Positions 24,861-32,581 of a DNA stretch of 35,323 bases are shown here, in pieces (within the stretch, counting starts at the first letter, position 1; the number at the start of each line of letters is the position of its first letter). The DNA is taken from IMG/VR virus record IMGVR_UViG_3300042945_001366, positions 1-35,323 of that record; one strand, written 5' to 3'. The position numbers and the translations under genes are program-made. The DNA is from a virus. The notes under the pieces are model-generated. The model was not told where the DNA came from, searched no databases, and was given only the letters and a program-made list of their open reading frames with translations.

Positions 24861-27406
24861 TATTTATTTTTGTTTTTTGCTTGTAACTTTAGTTTTTCCA
24901 ATTGCATTTTCTTATCCATCATCTCCTTATCTAACTTAGCTTTTTTATTAGCTAATTCAATTTGGTTATTATTCTGTTCCCTAATCATTTGCAATTTCTT
25001 ATTTTCAATTTCTTGCTTAGATTGAATTTCCTTTTCTTTCAAGTTCATTTGCCTATTAGCTTTTTCCTTATCATTCATTAATCTAGATTGCTCCATAAAT
25101 GATTTAGATGCAATATCACGCTCTTTTAAAGATTGTGCAGCTATTTCCATAGGATCAGGAATTCCATTCATGTTAGCGTCTAATTCTTGTTGCCTAGCAT
25201 AAACATTAATTTCTGCAGTTTGAATTTTAGTTTCATTAGCACTATCAGCAATGTATTGTTGTAAATCCCTATCTTTTTGTTTTTCAGCTAATTGTTCATC
25301 ATGCATTTGTTTTTGTATAGCAAGTTGCTGTTGTTGCATTTGCATTTGTTGATCTTGAGCAGCTTTATCCCTAGCTTGTTTAGCTTCTTCACCTCTCTGT
25401 ATAGTTCTAACTATATCTCTAGGACTATCATTAATCATACTATCAATCATTGTAGATAAATCAGCTTTATCAGATTGTAAAGCAACACTCATTAATTGTT
25501 TTAATGATTCTTGAACTTGACGATCTTTTTGTGATCTTGAAACAAACACATTGAATTCTGTATTATCTAAATCACCTTGTGCAATATCAATAATATCTAA
25601 TCCCATATCATCTAAGATATACTGAACTTTTTTACCATTACGATAAGCTATTTTAGCACATTCAATTAAAGCAACATATGCTCTACGTTTAACTTCATCA
25701 TGTGAGTCAAATAGGTATTCAGTAATCATTGCTGATTGTTGTACACTACGTTCAACATTACCTACTAATTCTTGATTTGATATAGCACCTAATCGTTGAG
25801 GTGTTACACCTGATATAAATGCTGTTTGTTGTTTAATGTATTCTAGTGTAGAAATGTATTGGTTTATTGTGTTAGCCAATGACATATCAATAGATTGAAA
25901 CTGGTTAAAGTTTGAAACCTTACCAATCATACTACCTTTTCTACCTTCCTCATGTGAATTAATAAATGCTATTTTCATAGCCTTCATGTAATACATCCAC
26001 TTATTAATATCTATACCTTCTGACCTAGGTATTTGTGCTAAATCCATTAACATTATTTTACCTTGATCACTAGCAAATGCTAATTCTAATCTATAAGATA
26101 TAATGTTGTATAAATACTGATAAGGCTTTAAACGATCCATTAAAGATACTGCCTTAGAGTTAGTAGCATTGTAAATCAATCCTACATATCCTAACTTGCA
26201 GTAGTATGGATTATCCATTCTTCTTCTTTGATTTTCCTTAGGCTTAATACCTACGTAAATATCAGTTCCTACTTTAACACCTTCCCATACTTCGTTAATC
26301 CAAAACTCTTCAGTTTTAGCATCAGGAAAAGCTTGTTTAAATACTGATAATTCAAAAGATTCGTCTACTATCTTTTCAATTTCAATTCCTTCTTCATCAG
26401 TATATTTTAAATGATATAATTTTTTAAATGACTTCCACTCAACTCTAACTACACGTATTAATCTTGAGTTAGGGCCACCAGATGTATTAGTTGAACTATA
26501 GTTAGCTATACCTGTATCAACTACACCAATATTATTGTTTCTATCAATATCTAAGTTAAACTGAAACTGATTGTTATAGTTGTTATAACTACCAGCCATG
26601 TTTCTAGATAAATCTTCTAGTCGTTGTATTTCTGCTGGTGATAAATCTGCACCAAACTCATCTACTATTGATGAAGGTGATAATAATCTTACCTCAGCTA
26701 CAGCTTGTGCATCATCTACATAGTCTGTATCACCATCTAGTATAATTGTAGTATTTAAAGGATTACATCTTCTAAATGTAACTTCTTCATTGTTTGTAAT
26801 ACCAACCCAATAGATTTCTTCACCTGCTAATAAAACATCCTTCCATCCTTTCTTAAATACTTCTTTAGTATTAAGATACTTTTTAAGGTGTTTCATTATT
26901 TTATTACCTTGAGATTCTATAATATCTGATATATTATATTTCTCATACTTAATTATTTCTTCAGGAGTTGGAGGAGGATTATTAGGATCTATTGTACTAG
27001 GATCAATCTCACCTATTAATAGTTCTTGTAATGCTGCAATTATTTTAGCTTTAGTATTTTCTTGTTTCCTTGTAATATCTAAAGGACTCTCTGATATTAC
27101 TATACAATTATCAGGTCTAGTACATTCTTCACCAATTAATAAATTAAATGCTGGAGATACTATATCATAATGTTGTAATGTTGCAGGGTATTCATTATCT
27201 TGAGTTCCTAATGGATTACAAACGTATTCTAAGTCTGCTTTATTAAACTTACCATTAAATAAATCATAATTGATTTTCTTTTCATAGTTAGAATTACGAT
27301 TAGATGATCCTGAACTATATGTTAACCTTTCATAGTAACTTAGAGTATCAATTCCCCACTCTTTTGTTTTTTTCTTAAAAGGTAATTTCTGTATTGGTAA
27401 AGACAT
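24860..27406 (-). CDS. Portal protein
   Basis: 848 residues, close to the ~800 typical of crAss-like (P22-type) portals. It follows TerL by 20 bases, the normal phage order. Residues 1-650 have a mixed alpha/beta pattern with the segment 'RLELAFASDQGKIMLMDLAQIP' and 'FISGVTPQRLGAISNQELVGNVERSVQQS', typical of the portal wing and stem regions. The last ~160 residues are very Gln/Lys/Glu-rich and helical ('QQMQMQQQQLAIQKQMHDEQ' and onwards), which would form a long C-terminal barrel or coiled coil extending into the head. It should form the dodecameric DNA entry and exit channel. Confidence 0.8.
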   Translation of the reverse strand: MSLPIQKLPFKKKTKEWGIDTLSYYERLTYSSGSSNRNSNYEKKINYDLFNGKFNKADLEYVCNPLGTQDNEYPATLQHYDIVSPAFNLLIGEECTRPDNCIVISESPLDITRKQENTKAKIIAALQELLIGEIDPSTIDPNNPPPTPEEIIKYEKYNISDIIESQGNKIMKHLKKYLNTKEVFKKGWKDVLLAGEEIYWVGITNNEEVTFRRCNPLNTTIILDGDTDYVDDAQAVAEVRLLSPSSIVDEFGADLSPAEIQRLEDLSRNMAGSYNNYNNQFQFNLDIDRNNNIGVVDTGIANYSSTNTSGGPNSRLIRVVRVEWKSFKKLYHLKYTDEEGIEIEKIVDESFELSVFKQAFPDAKTEEFWINEVWEGVKVGTDIYVGIKPKENQRRRMDNPYYCKLGYVGLIYNATNSKAVSLMDRLKPYQYLYNIISYRLELAFASDQGKIMLMDLAQIPRSEGIDINKWMYYMKAMKIAFINSHEEGRKGSMIGKVSNFNQFQSIDMSLANTINQYISTLEYIKQQTAFISGVTPQRLGAISNQELVGNVERSVQQSAMITEYLFDSHDEVKRRAYVALIECAKIAYRNGKKVQYILDDMGLDIIDIAQGDLDNTEFNVFVSRSQKDRQVQESLKQLMSVALQSDKADLSTMIDSMINDSPRDIVRTIQRGEEAKQARDKAAQDQQMQMQQQQLAIQKQMHDEQLAEKQKDRDLQQYIADSANETKIQTAEINVYARQQELDANMNGIPDPMEIAAQSLKERDIASKSFMEQSRLMNDKEKANRQMNLKEKEIQSKQEIENKKLQMIREQNNNQIELANKKAKLDKEMMDKKMQLEKLKLQAKNKNK

Positions 27407-27426
27407 TTATCTATATTATTAATTAA

Positions 27427-29454
27427 TTAATTTCTTGTTATTTTGTATGTGTTTTTCTTAAACAATGTTTGAGTAAAAAATGGATCTAACTCTAACAGTG
27501 TTTGAGGTGTTGAACTATCCAGATGCAATTTATGAAGTTCTTTAGATTGTAATATGCATAACATAAATGCAACTACCCTATCCGTATTAACTTCCCTATC
27601 ATATGCAACTAGTTCTTTTAGTAAAGGTATGGATTTTATTGTATGTAAGTTCATAATCTTTTGCCCATCTATATCTTCCCTTTCTTCATACAACCATTGC
27701 TTTACATAAATCTCACATTGATCTTTTATGCCTTCACTCATATGTATACCATAACCACGATTAACATTTGAGTTCTTAACTATGTCTTTTATTATTGCAG
27801 GTTGTTCACAAAGATAGTGTAAACTATTCTTTTGTTCAAAATATATCTTTAAACCTTTTAATTGGTTTTCATATAAGCACTTTGCATTATAGTATATGCA
27901 AAGCCTTCTGCAAGTTTCATAGAAATCATCCGCCCTATTAGGCCTTCCAGTAAATTCTGCAACAATTTGGTCATACGTGTGTCCATTATTCATAAATCTT
28001 TTATAAACAAAGAATGAACCTAATGATTCACTAGTTGTTGCTTTATCCTGATCATATGGATCGCATCCTGCAATATATAAACCATAAGGTGGATTATTTA
28101 TTGGATCTTCCCATAAAACTACACAACCTTCTTTAGGTTCTTCTTTACCTAAAGGATAATTTGTAATATCTATTAGATCTGGATTAATTCTAAACTTTAT
28201 TTTACTTTCACTATCAAAATACAGCTCACCTTTCTTCTTATCTTGATTAATAGATTCAGTAGTTTCTACTTTACCTAACCAATCTAGTAATTCTATTGAT
28301 GCAAATACTGTACCTTTATTTCTAAGGAATGCTTCTTTCCAATGCAATGGGAACTGAGTAGTAATATTATGGAGTGCTTTAGAATCCATACTATTCTTTT
28401 TACTAGTTCTCTCAAATAATATATCATCAGTAGCTGCTTCAATATTTGAGTTACCATCACTATCAACCATTGGCTTTTTATACCATTGAGATTTAGGATC
28501 TCTGCATATACCCCACCTACCTTTTGCAGCACTACTAAAGAATGCTATCTTATTGCCAGGGTTGTCAGGATTATCAAATTCTAACATGTTATACTTTGCA
28601 GGATTTGTAAACATCTCATAAAAATATTTACTACCTGAATCCATGTCACCAGAACTACCAAATACTAATGCTACTCCTGTGTATATATTACCATCTTTAA
28701 TCAATGGTTCAGTATATCCGTATGAATCTACTATGTTATTAAATACACCAGCTTCATCTAATATTAACCAGTTTGCACTTAAACCTACGGCAGCAGTTGG
28801 ATTATCTTTAAAGCTAATAGCTTTTACAGAACTTTGATAACCTTTCCATACTTTAACTCCACCTATATCTGCTTGATACCTAGCCATTACATAATCTTTT
28901 AAATCTGGATTACGTTGCTTTCTAAATTCTGTATTAGCATTTAAAAAGTTAAGATTATCAACAGCCATGTTCATTGTATTCTGACTAAAGTTAGAATAGA
29001 ATGCGCCTATTACAGCTCTACTATCTGGGTAGAATGTAAACTCATGTGAACATACAGCAGCTGCTTTATATGACCATCCTTGACGTCTACCTTTAACTGC
29101 AGTCATACATTTTTGATTTAATCTGCAGTATTCAATCATGTGAAAGAACTCATAGTCTAAATCTACAAACCTAGGAAAGATTTTAGATTTCTTGCCAGTC
29201 TTTTCATTGTGCCCTAATATTGGGCAAAAATTTAAATAAAAAAAATGTGCTCCAGTAATTGTTATACCTGCACTATTTGTTATTCCATATACACAATCAT
29301 CATGTACCTTCTTCCAAAAATCCATGTACTCTATTGTACCTGGTACTTTGTTAGTGTACATCCCTTGTTCATTAAAGAATTCAGCTAAGTAACTAAACTC
29401 TTTAGTACTAGTAAATGTATCAACGTGTGGTATATAAGGATTATCGTTTATCAT
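27427..29454 (-). CDS. terL: Terminase large subunit
   Basis: 675 residues. The ATPase domain has a Walker A-like 'KGRRQGWSY' (122-128; GRRQGWS replaces the usual GxxxxGKT/S), a Walker B 'WLILDEAG' (229-236) with catalytic Glu, and a coupling motif near 'VFGSSGD' (264-270). The C-terminal nuclease has 'YIAGCDPYDQD' (Asp465), 'LYENQ' (Glu529) and a late Asp in 'DRVVAFMLCI', matching the RNase H-like active site. It packages and cuts genomic DNA at the portal. It shares one base with the upstream gene. Confidence 0.9.
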   Translation of the reverse strand: MINDNPYIPHVDTFTSTKEFSYLAEFFNEQGMYTNKVPGTIEYMDFWKKVHDDCVYGITNSAGITITGAHFFYLNFCPILGHNEKTGKKSKIFPRFVDLDYEFFHMIEYCRLNQKCMTAVKGRRQGWSYKAAAVCSHEFTFYPDSRAVIGAFYSNFSQNTMNMAVDNLNFLNANTEFRKQRNPDLKDYVMARYQADIGGVKVWKGYQSSVKAISFKDNPTAAVGLSANWLILDEAGVFNNIVDSYGYTEPLIKDGNIYTGVALVFGSSGDMDSGSKYFYEMFTNPAKYNMLEFDNPDNPGNKIAFFSSAAKGRWGICRDPKSQWYKKPMVDSDGNSNIEAATDDILFERTSKKNSMDSKALHNITTQFPLHWKEAFLRNKGTVFASIELLDWLGKVETTESINQDKKKGELYFDSESKIKFRINPDLIDITNYPLGKEEPKEGCVVLWEDPINNPPYGLYIAGCDPYDQDKATTSESLGSFFVYKRFMNNGHTYDQIVAEFTGRPNRADDFYETCRRLCIYYNAKCLYENQLKGLKIYFEQKNSLHYLCEQPAIIKDIVKNSNVNRGYGIHMSEGIKDQCEIYVKQWLYEEREDIDGQKIMNLHTIKSIPLLKELVAYDREVNTDRVVAFMLCILQSKELHKLHLDSSTPQTLLELDPFFTQTLFKKNTYKITRN

Positions 29455-29978
29455 TAATTCTTGTTTTCAAATAATCCTAATGTAGCATTACCTCTTACTC
29501 TATCTCCAGTTGATTGTTCTTTAATGCAATTATCCAACGCTTTTTGCACTGCTTCTTGCATCTTAGGCATATCAATAATAGCTTTCTGTATTTTAGTAAC
29601 ATTATCCTCATTGTATGTTGTTGTTGAGAAGAATAACTCCATGTTAACTATACTTGCTTGTGCAGCTCTAAATAACTTCATTGCTGGTGTAGTAAATATA
29701 TCTTCAAATGTTTTTATCCCCTCCTTTATTATGGTAGTTAGTTTAAATCCTTTATCCTCCAATATATTCTCAACAATTAATCTGTGCCTATCTGCATCAC
29801 TTAATTGAAAGAATGGAGATTTAAAAGATGAATAATACCATATGTATTTAATTGCTTTAACAGCTTCAATCTTTTCTTTACTCTTATCCTTTTCCCATAT
29901 TGATTTAAATGGTTCTATAACTAAACACTCTGGTGCTATTATTATTTTACCATCTTTTAGATCTATTATCTTCGTCAT
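29454..29978 (-). CDS. Protein preceding TerL, possible small terminase
   Basis: 174 residues and predominantly helical: 'VKAIKYIWYYSSFKSPFFQLSDADRHRLIVENILED' in outline, then a C-terminal helical region ('VTKIQKAIIDMPKMQEAVQKALDNCIKEQS'). It shares one base with TerL and one with the upstream gene, and the position just before TerL is where a small terminase is usually encoded. No clear DNA-binding helix-turn-helix was identified by eye. It could equally be a conserved crAss-like virion protein. Confidence 0.4.
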   Translation of the reverse strand: MTKIIDLKDGKIIIAPECLVIEPFKSIWEKDKSKEKIEAVKAIKYIWYYSSFKSPFFQLSDADRHRLIVENILEDKGFKLTTIIKEGIKTFEDIFTTPAMKLFRAAQASIVNMELFFSTTTYNEDNVTKIQKAIIDMPKMQEAVQKALDNCIKEQSTGDRVRGNATLGLFENKN

Positions 29979-30226
29979 TACAATATTAATTTAGGTGAAC
30001 CATCCTCATTTAAATTATCTGGTAAAATGATGTTTGGCTTTTGAGTTTCATCCCACCACTTAGCAAAAAATGCTACGGCTTCTTGTAACCCTGCAACTTG
30101 CAATTCTAAATTCTTTATCCTTCTTTCTTTTTCTAATAGGCATGAAGTTAAACTGAACTTGTTTTGCTTCGTATGCCTTTCTATACAATTCTTTTCTTCT
30201 AACGGTTTTGAATGATCTATTATCAT
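29978..30226 (-). CDS. Small coiled-coil protein overlapping another frame
   Basis: 82 residues. The C-terminal half ('LEKERRIKNLELQVAGLQ', then 'EAVAFFAKWWDETQ') is a plausible coiled coil. The N-terminal half overlaps, in another frame, the gene at 30060-30344 over about 167 bases, and looks less protein-like there. The real product may start later, or the two frames may be joined by a frameshift near 30125-30150. It overlaps the gene before TerL by one base. Confidence 0.4.
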   Translation of the reverse strand: MIIDHSKPLEEKNCIERHTKQNKFSLTSCLLEKERRIKNLELQVAGLQEAVAFFAKWWDETQKPNIILPDNLNEDGSPKLIL

Positions 30227-30344
30227 ATATGTGACTATGGTTTATTTCTGAATCATCTTCTTCACTTTCCAAATGTTCTGGGTAAGGAAGTCCTTCATCA
30301 TACTCTTCTTTTTCCGGGTTGTAATTTTTTAAAGTCTTTATCAT
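30060..30344 (-). CDS. Small charged protein overlapping two other frames
   Basis: 94 residues. The N-terminal part is acidic ('YPEHLESEEDDSEINHSH') and the middle is basic ('FKTVRRKELYRKAYEAKQ', then 'IRKRKKDKEFR'), looking like real protein up to about residue 75. The end ('RVTRSRSIFC') reads like out-of-frame sequence, where the frame of the 29978-30226 gene looks better. The start overlaps the 30298-30606 gene by 47 bases. A +1 shift into the other frame is one explanation; separate overlapping genes are another. Confidence 0.4.
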   Translation of the reverse strand: MIKTLKNYNPEKEEYDEGLPYPEHLESEEDDSEINHSHIYDNRSFKTVRRKELYRKAYEAKQVQFNFMPIRKRKKDKEFRIASCRVTRSRSIFC

Positions 30345-30606
30345 ATCTAGTAGATTTTGAGTAAAAACCTTTTACTACTGTAGCCCTAACTAGTTTAGAT
30401 ACTACCTCATATGGACTATTAACCTTATAGTATTTATCTCCTATTATTAAAGTGCAATACTTGTTTATTATTGCTCCTTTAGGACTAATAAATTGCTCTA
30501 TTTCAGCATTGTCCATTTCAAATACTTTTTTATATATAATATCCTTTTTAACAATCTTGTTATTATTAGATATTACATCTGATATGATTTCAAGTTCATG
30601 CTTCAT
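30298..30606 (-). CDS. Small hypothetical protein of the early minus-strand run
   Basis: 102 residues. 'HELEIISDVISNNNKIVKKDIIYKK' followed by 'ISPKGAIINKYCTLIIGDKYYKVNSPYEVVSKLV' suggests a small alpha/beta domain, and the C-terminus is basic ('KKLQPGKRRV'). The family is not recognised. It lies one base from the zinc-ribbon-like gene's stop, within the string of small genes upstream of the terminase. Confidence 0.45.
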   Translation of the reverse strand: MKHELEIISDVISNNNKIVKKDIIYKKVFEMDNAEIEQFISPKGAIINKYCTLIIGDKYYKVNSPYEVVSKLVRATVVKGFYSKSTRYDKDFKKLQPGKRRV

Positions 30607-30607
30607 A

Positions 30608-30895
30608 TTACCATTTGTTTAATGGGCATATTGAATTTAATGACTTTGTTTTTTTAGATAATGGGCATCCACAACCTGGATACAACTTATCCTTACTTCT
30701 TTTTTCCTCGTAATAATTAAAGTCTGATGTAGGGTAATCTTTTACATTAGATGAGCATACATTATTAACATTTAAGTTACAACCAGCACATGCTTCAGCT
30801 CTTTGATCTGCAAGTTTAAGTATTTCATTTGTTGGGAATGCATCATTAACCCAACCTTCTTTAATCTCTCTTAGTTTCCTTAACCACTTTTTCAT
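30608..30895 (-). CDS. Small Cys-rich (zinc-ribbon-like) protein
   Basis: 95 residues from the ATG at 30895 (MKKWLRKL); a reading from 30907 adds four residues and a longer overlap with the upstream gene. Six cysteines are arranged as CxxC (Cys36, Cys39), Cys47, then CxC (Cys75, Cys77) in 'YPGCGCPLSKKTKS' and a final Cys90 in 'CPLNKW', indicating zinc binding. I associate this pattern (GCGCPL then CPLxKW) with small proteins of Bacteroidota phages, role unknown. The basic N-terminal helix could contact nucleic acid. Confidence 0.55.
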   Translation of the reverse strand: MKKWLRKLREIKEGWVNDAFPTNEILKLADQRAEACAGCNLNVNNVCSSNVKDYPTSDFNYYEEKRSKDKLYPGCGCPLSKKTKSLNSICPLNKW

Positions 30896-31085
30896 AATTG
30901 TGTACAAACCATTTTGAGGGTTTAACCTTACCTAAATATATTAGGCTTACTTCTTTTAAACTTCTTTTCTGAATACTCAATTCAAGTACTTTAAACTCTG
31001 AATCAATTATCCTTTCTAACTCTACTTTACTAAGTCCATGTTTATCTTTTAACTTAGTAAGTACTTCATCAATTAATGGACTCAT
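30861..31085 (-). CDS. Small HU/IHF-like DNA-binding protein (tentative)
   Basis: 74 residues. The pattern 'IDEVLTKLKDKHGLSKVELERIIDSEFKVL', then 'LKEVSLIYLGKVKPSKWF', follows the HU/IHF layout: helix-turn-helix dimer core, then the hairpin with a Tyr-Leu-Gly-Lys turn. The DNA-binding beta arm appears short or absent, as in some crAss-like IHF relatives. It overlaps both neighbours, so it is part of the compact minus-strand run upstream of the terminase. A conserved crAss-like small protein of unknown function is the alternative. Confidence 0.4.
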   Translation of the reverse strand: MSPLIDEVLTKLKDKHGLSKVELERIIDSEFKVLELSIQKRSLKEVSLIYLGKVKPSKWFVHNYEKVVKETKRD

Positions 31086-31206
31086 TCTGATTAAAGGTTT
31101 TAAGTTCTATAGTATCCTTAGTATAAGTTAATTTAAATTTAAATCCTTTATCTAATCTCTCGTATCTCTTAAGTCCTGTAAAAAGCTTATTTAAAAACTC
31201 TTCCAT
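31069..31206 (-). CDS. Very small hypothetical protein
   Basis: 45 residues from an ATG at 31206 (MEEFLNKLFTGLKRY), ten bases after the upstream gene's stop; longer readings from 31245 or 31260 would overlap that gene. It is highly charged ('YERLDKGFKFKLTYTKDTIELK'), probably a single small alpha/beta unit, and overlaps the next gene by 17 bases. The family is not recognised. Confidence 0.4.
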   Translation of the reverse strand: MEEFLNKLFTGLKRYERLDKGFKFKLTYTKDTIELKTFNQNESIN

Positions 31207-31216
31207 ATTCTCAATA

Positions 31217-31567
31217 TTAGTTATCCTGTAATTCGTTAGCTTCATGTACTTCAAATTCAAAACTTATTTTACCATCCTTAATTATACTAAGTATATTAGG
31301 GTTTATACTTAAATCCTTATTCTTATCATTACTTAAAAGAACGCCTTTATCTCTTAACCTTTTAATATAATTATTAGTTATAAACTTATCCTTATTTAAC
31401 TCTTTTCTTAACAGATCCCTTGCATCAATATTAACAACAGTTAAACCATTATTCAACAATATTGAAAGTATATCCATTTCAAGATTAGATAGGTTTAAGT
31501 TAAAATTAATAACCATCAATATGGCTTTATAATAATCTTTTCTTTCTACAGGTATGTTGTATTCCAT
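31217..31567 (-). CDS. Winged-helix-like small regulatory protein
   Basis: 116 residues from an ATG at 31567 (MEYNIPVERKDYY). The longer reading from 31618 adds sequence that covers the promoter-like box and is unlikely. The segment 'LSNLEMDILSILLNNGLTV' followed by 'YIKRLRDKGVLLSND' is the shape of a winged-helix domain (helix, turn, recognition helix, wing), suggesting DNA binding and a transcription or packaging regulator. It sits directly downstream of the structured region 31640-31960 and a TATATTTAC box. Confidence 0.45.
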   Translation of the reverse strand: MEYNIPVERKDYYKAILMVINFNLNLSNLEMDILSILLNNGLTVVNIDARDLLRKELNKDKFITNNYIKRLRDKGVLLSNDKNKDLSINPNILSIIKDGKISFEFEVHEANELQDN

Positions 31568-31570
31568 AAT

Positions 31571-31579
31571 GTAAATATA
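31571..31579 (-). promoter_or_regulatory. TATATTTAC box before the winged-helix gene
   Basis: The minus strand reads TATATTTAC only three bases before the start codon at 31567, the same spacing as at 32387. If it is a -7 element, the transcript would begin at about the start codon and be leaderless. Confidence 0.4.
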
Positions 31580-31639
31580 ACATATAATATTATATCTACC
31601 AAATTTATTATATAACAACCCTTATTATCTATAAATAAG

Positions 31640-31960
31640 AATCCCCTTTCAACCTGTTCGGCATCTTGAGTTAATATTACTATCAACCGATTTTAACCTT
31701 TGTAATTTCAATAGATCAGTATTGAGCCCTTGTAGTTACCTACAATCTGGTTACTTGATTCCTGTTAATTCAGGGGGATACTTTATACCCATTGTACCAG
31801 CTATCTATATTCCTTACATCAAAGGTCTGTTTCTAAGCTATAGGGGACAACTTCATTCATATATCTGAACTATTAACCCTACGTCTGATCCCTTACTTCT
31901 TTATACCTCAGGGATGATACAGCAAGTTACTGTGCTTATAATACTAATATACAATATTTT
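31640..31960 (-). ncRNA. Candidate structured RNA in the minus-strand module
   Basis: This is a gene-free stretch (the whole gap is 31568-32002), less AT-rich than its flanks, with nested pairings. ACCTTTG and CAAAGGT (31696-31702 and 31820-31826) close a multibranch loop containing hairpins 31708-31713/31720-31725 and 31730-31735/31740-31745, and a stem 31747-31754/31794-31800 that itself holds two hairpins (31761-31774 and 31775-31790). Outside, 31642-31646 can pair with 31843-31847, and there are short stems at 31888-31915 and 31919-31933. The 31736-31739 loop reads GTAA on the minus strand, a GNRA tetraloop, which supports minus-strand transcription. The family is not recognised; it could be an mRNA leader or an independent RNA. 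Confidence 0.5.
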
Positions 31961-32002
31961 AATGATATATCCTAGTAAAAAGAGATAATATATGTTATTA
32001 TA

Positions 32003-32263
32003 TTATGTATTTTCAAAATCATCTATCCCCATTATCTTTTTGTAGAAAAAGTCATAACTCTCAAAGTTTATTAACTCCTGGTTAATATGTGGTATCTCAT
32101 CACCATTTAGATTATCATTATACCTCTTCCTTTTAACACCCTCCTTTAAGTATATTACCTTCCTGCCATTAATAATCATACTACCTTTAATCTCATTTTC
32201 AGAGAAGTGCTTACTTTCATCATTCATAAAAAACTGTTTTTGTTGGTACTCATCATTGCTCAT
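32003..32263 (-). CDS. Small hypothetical protein at the head of the minus-strand module
   Basis: 86 residues, charged and Asn-rich ('MSNDEYQQKQFFMNDESK', 'SMIINGRKVIYLKEGVKRKRY', 'ELINFESYDFFYKKIMGIDDF'). The central segment could form a small beta hairpin; no motif is recognised. It overlaps the preceding 44-residue gene by 11 bases, and is followed by the structured RNA-like region. Its place near the divergent promoter region suggests early expression. Confidence 0.45.
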   Translation of the reverse strand: MSNDEYQQKQFFMNDESKHFSENEIKGSMIINGRKVIYLKEGVKRKRYNDNLNGDEIPHINQELINFESYDFFYKKIMGIDDFENT

Positions 32264-32387
32264 TACTATTAATATCTATTGTTTCAATTATTTCAATTAC
32301 CTCTAAATCTTGGATCATCCTATTGATGCCAATTAACTTTAACTCCCTTAACCTAAACTTAAGTTCCTCATTATTAATATTATCCAT
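32253..32387 (-). CDS. 44-residue helical protein, first gene of the minus-strand module
   Basis: ATG at 32387, TGA ending at 32253, overlapping the next start by 11 bases. The protein is one long charged helix ('NEELKFRLRELKLIG', then 'MIQDLEVIEIIETIDIN'). It begins three bases after a TATATTTAC box, the arrangement seen at 31567, which supports the start. The coupling to the next gene also supports it. The function is unknown. Confidence 0.5.
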   Translation of the reverse strand: MDNINNEELKFRLRELKLIGINRMIQDLEVIEIIETIDINSNEQ

Positions 32388-32390
32388 AGA

Positions 32391-32399
32391 GTAAATATA
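32391..32399 (-). promoter_or_regulatory. TATATTTAC box, candidate promoter of the minus-strand module
   Basis: TATATTTAC on the minus strand ends three bases before the start at 32387. TTTG lies about 16 bases upstream of it, close to the Bacteroidota -33 element spacing. It would drive the whole leftward run. Confidence 0.45.
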
Positions 32400-32430
32400 A
32401 CTATTTTTTTAATACCAAAATTTTTTTTGT

Positions 32431-32495
32431 AAAATTTTTTAAAATTTTTTGTGTGTATTATTTTGTGAAAAATTTTTTGTGTATATTTTTTCGTG
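32431..32495. repeat. Tandem AT-rich repeat in the divergent spacer
   Basis: A short AAAATTTTTT unit at 32431-32440 is followed by two imperfect copies of a 27/28-base unit (32441-32467 and 32468-32495), each AAAA(A)TTTTTT then GTGTGTAT or GTGTATAT and ending in TTTT(T)GTG/CGTG. Homopolymer-rich, bendable and easily melted DNA between two diverging modules could serve as promoter DNA or a replication origin. Confidence 0.6.
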
Positions 32496-32501
32496 AGCCA
32501 C

Positions 32502-32533
32502 CCCCAACTCTTAGCCCCTACTAAGTTTTGGGG
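32502..32533. other. Hairpin in the divergent spacer
   Basis: CCCCAA and CTTAG (32502-32514) pair with CTAAG and TTGGGG (32521-32533), interrupted by a 2x2 internal loop and capped by CCCCTA. It stands out as GC-rich in AT-rich surroundings. In the plus transcript it would sit about 50 bases before the first start codon; in the minus direction it is upstream of the promoter box. Confidence 0.5.
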
Positions 32534-32581
32534 AAAAAAGGTTTTTCTCTGCAAATCAATTAACAACTAAAAACAAAAATT

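Noticed and set aside
28293-28837. Frames within the terminase gene on both strands
   Set aside because: Shadows of the TerL coding sequence without independent start context.
32348-32566. A 72-codon minus-strand frame across the divergent spacer
   Set aside because: It runs through the tandem AT repeats and hairpin and is a low-complexity Lys/Phe reading; the 44-residue frame beside it has better start context.
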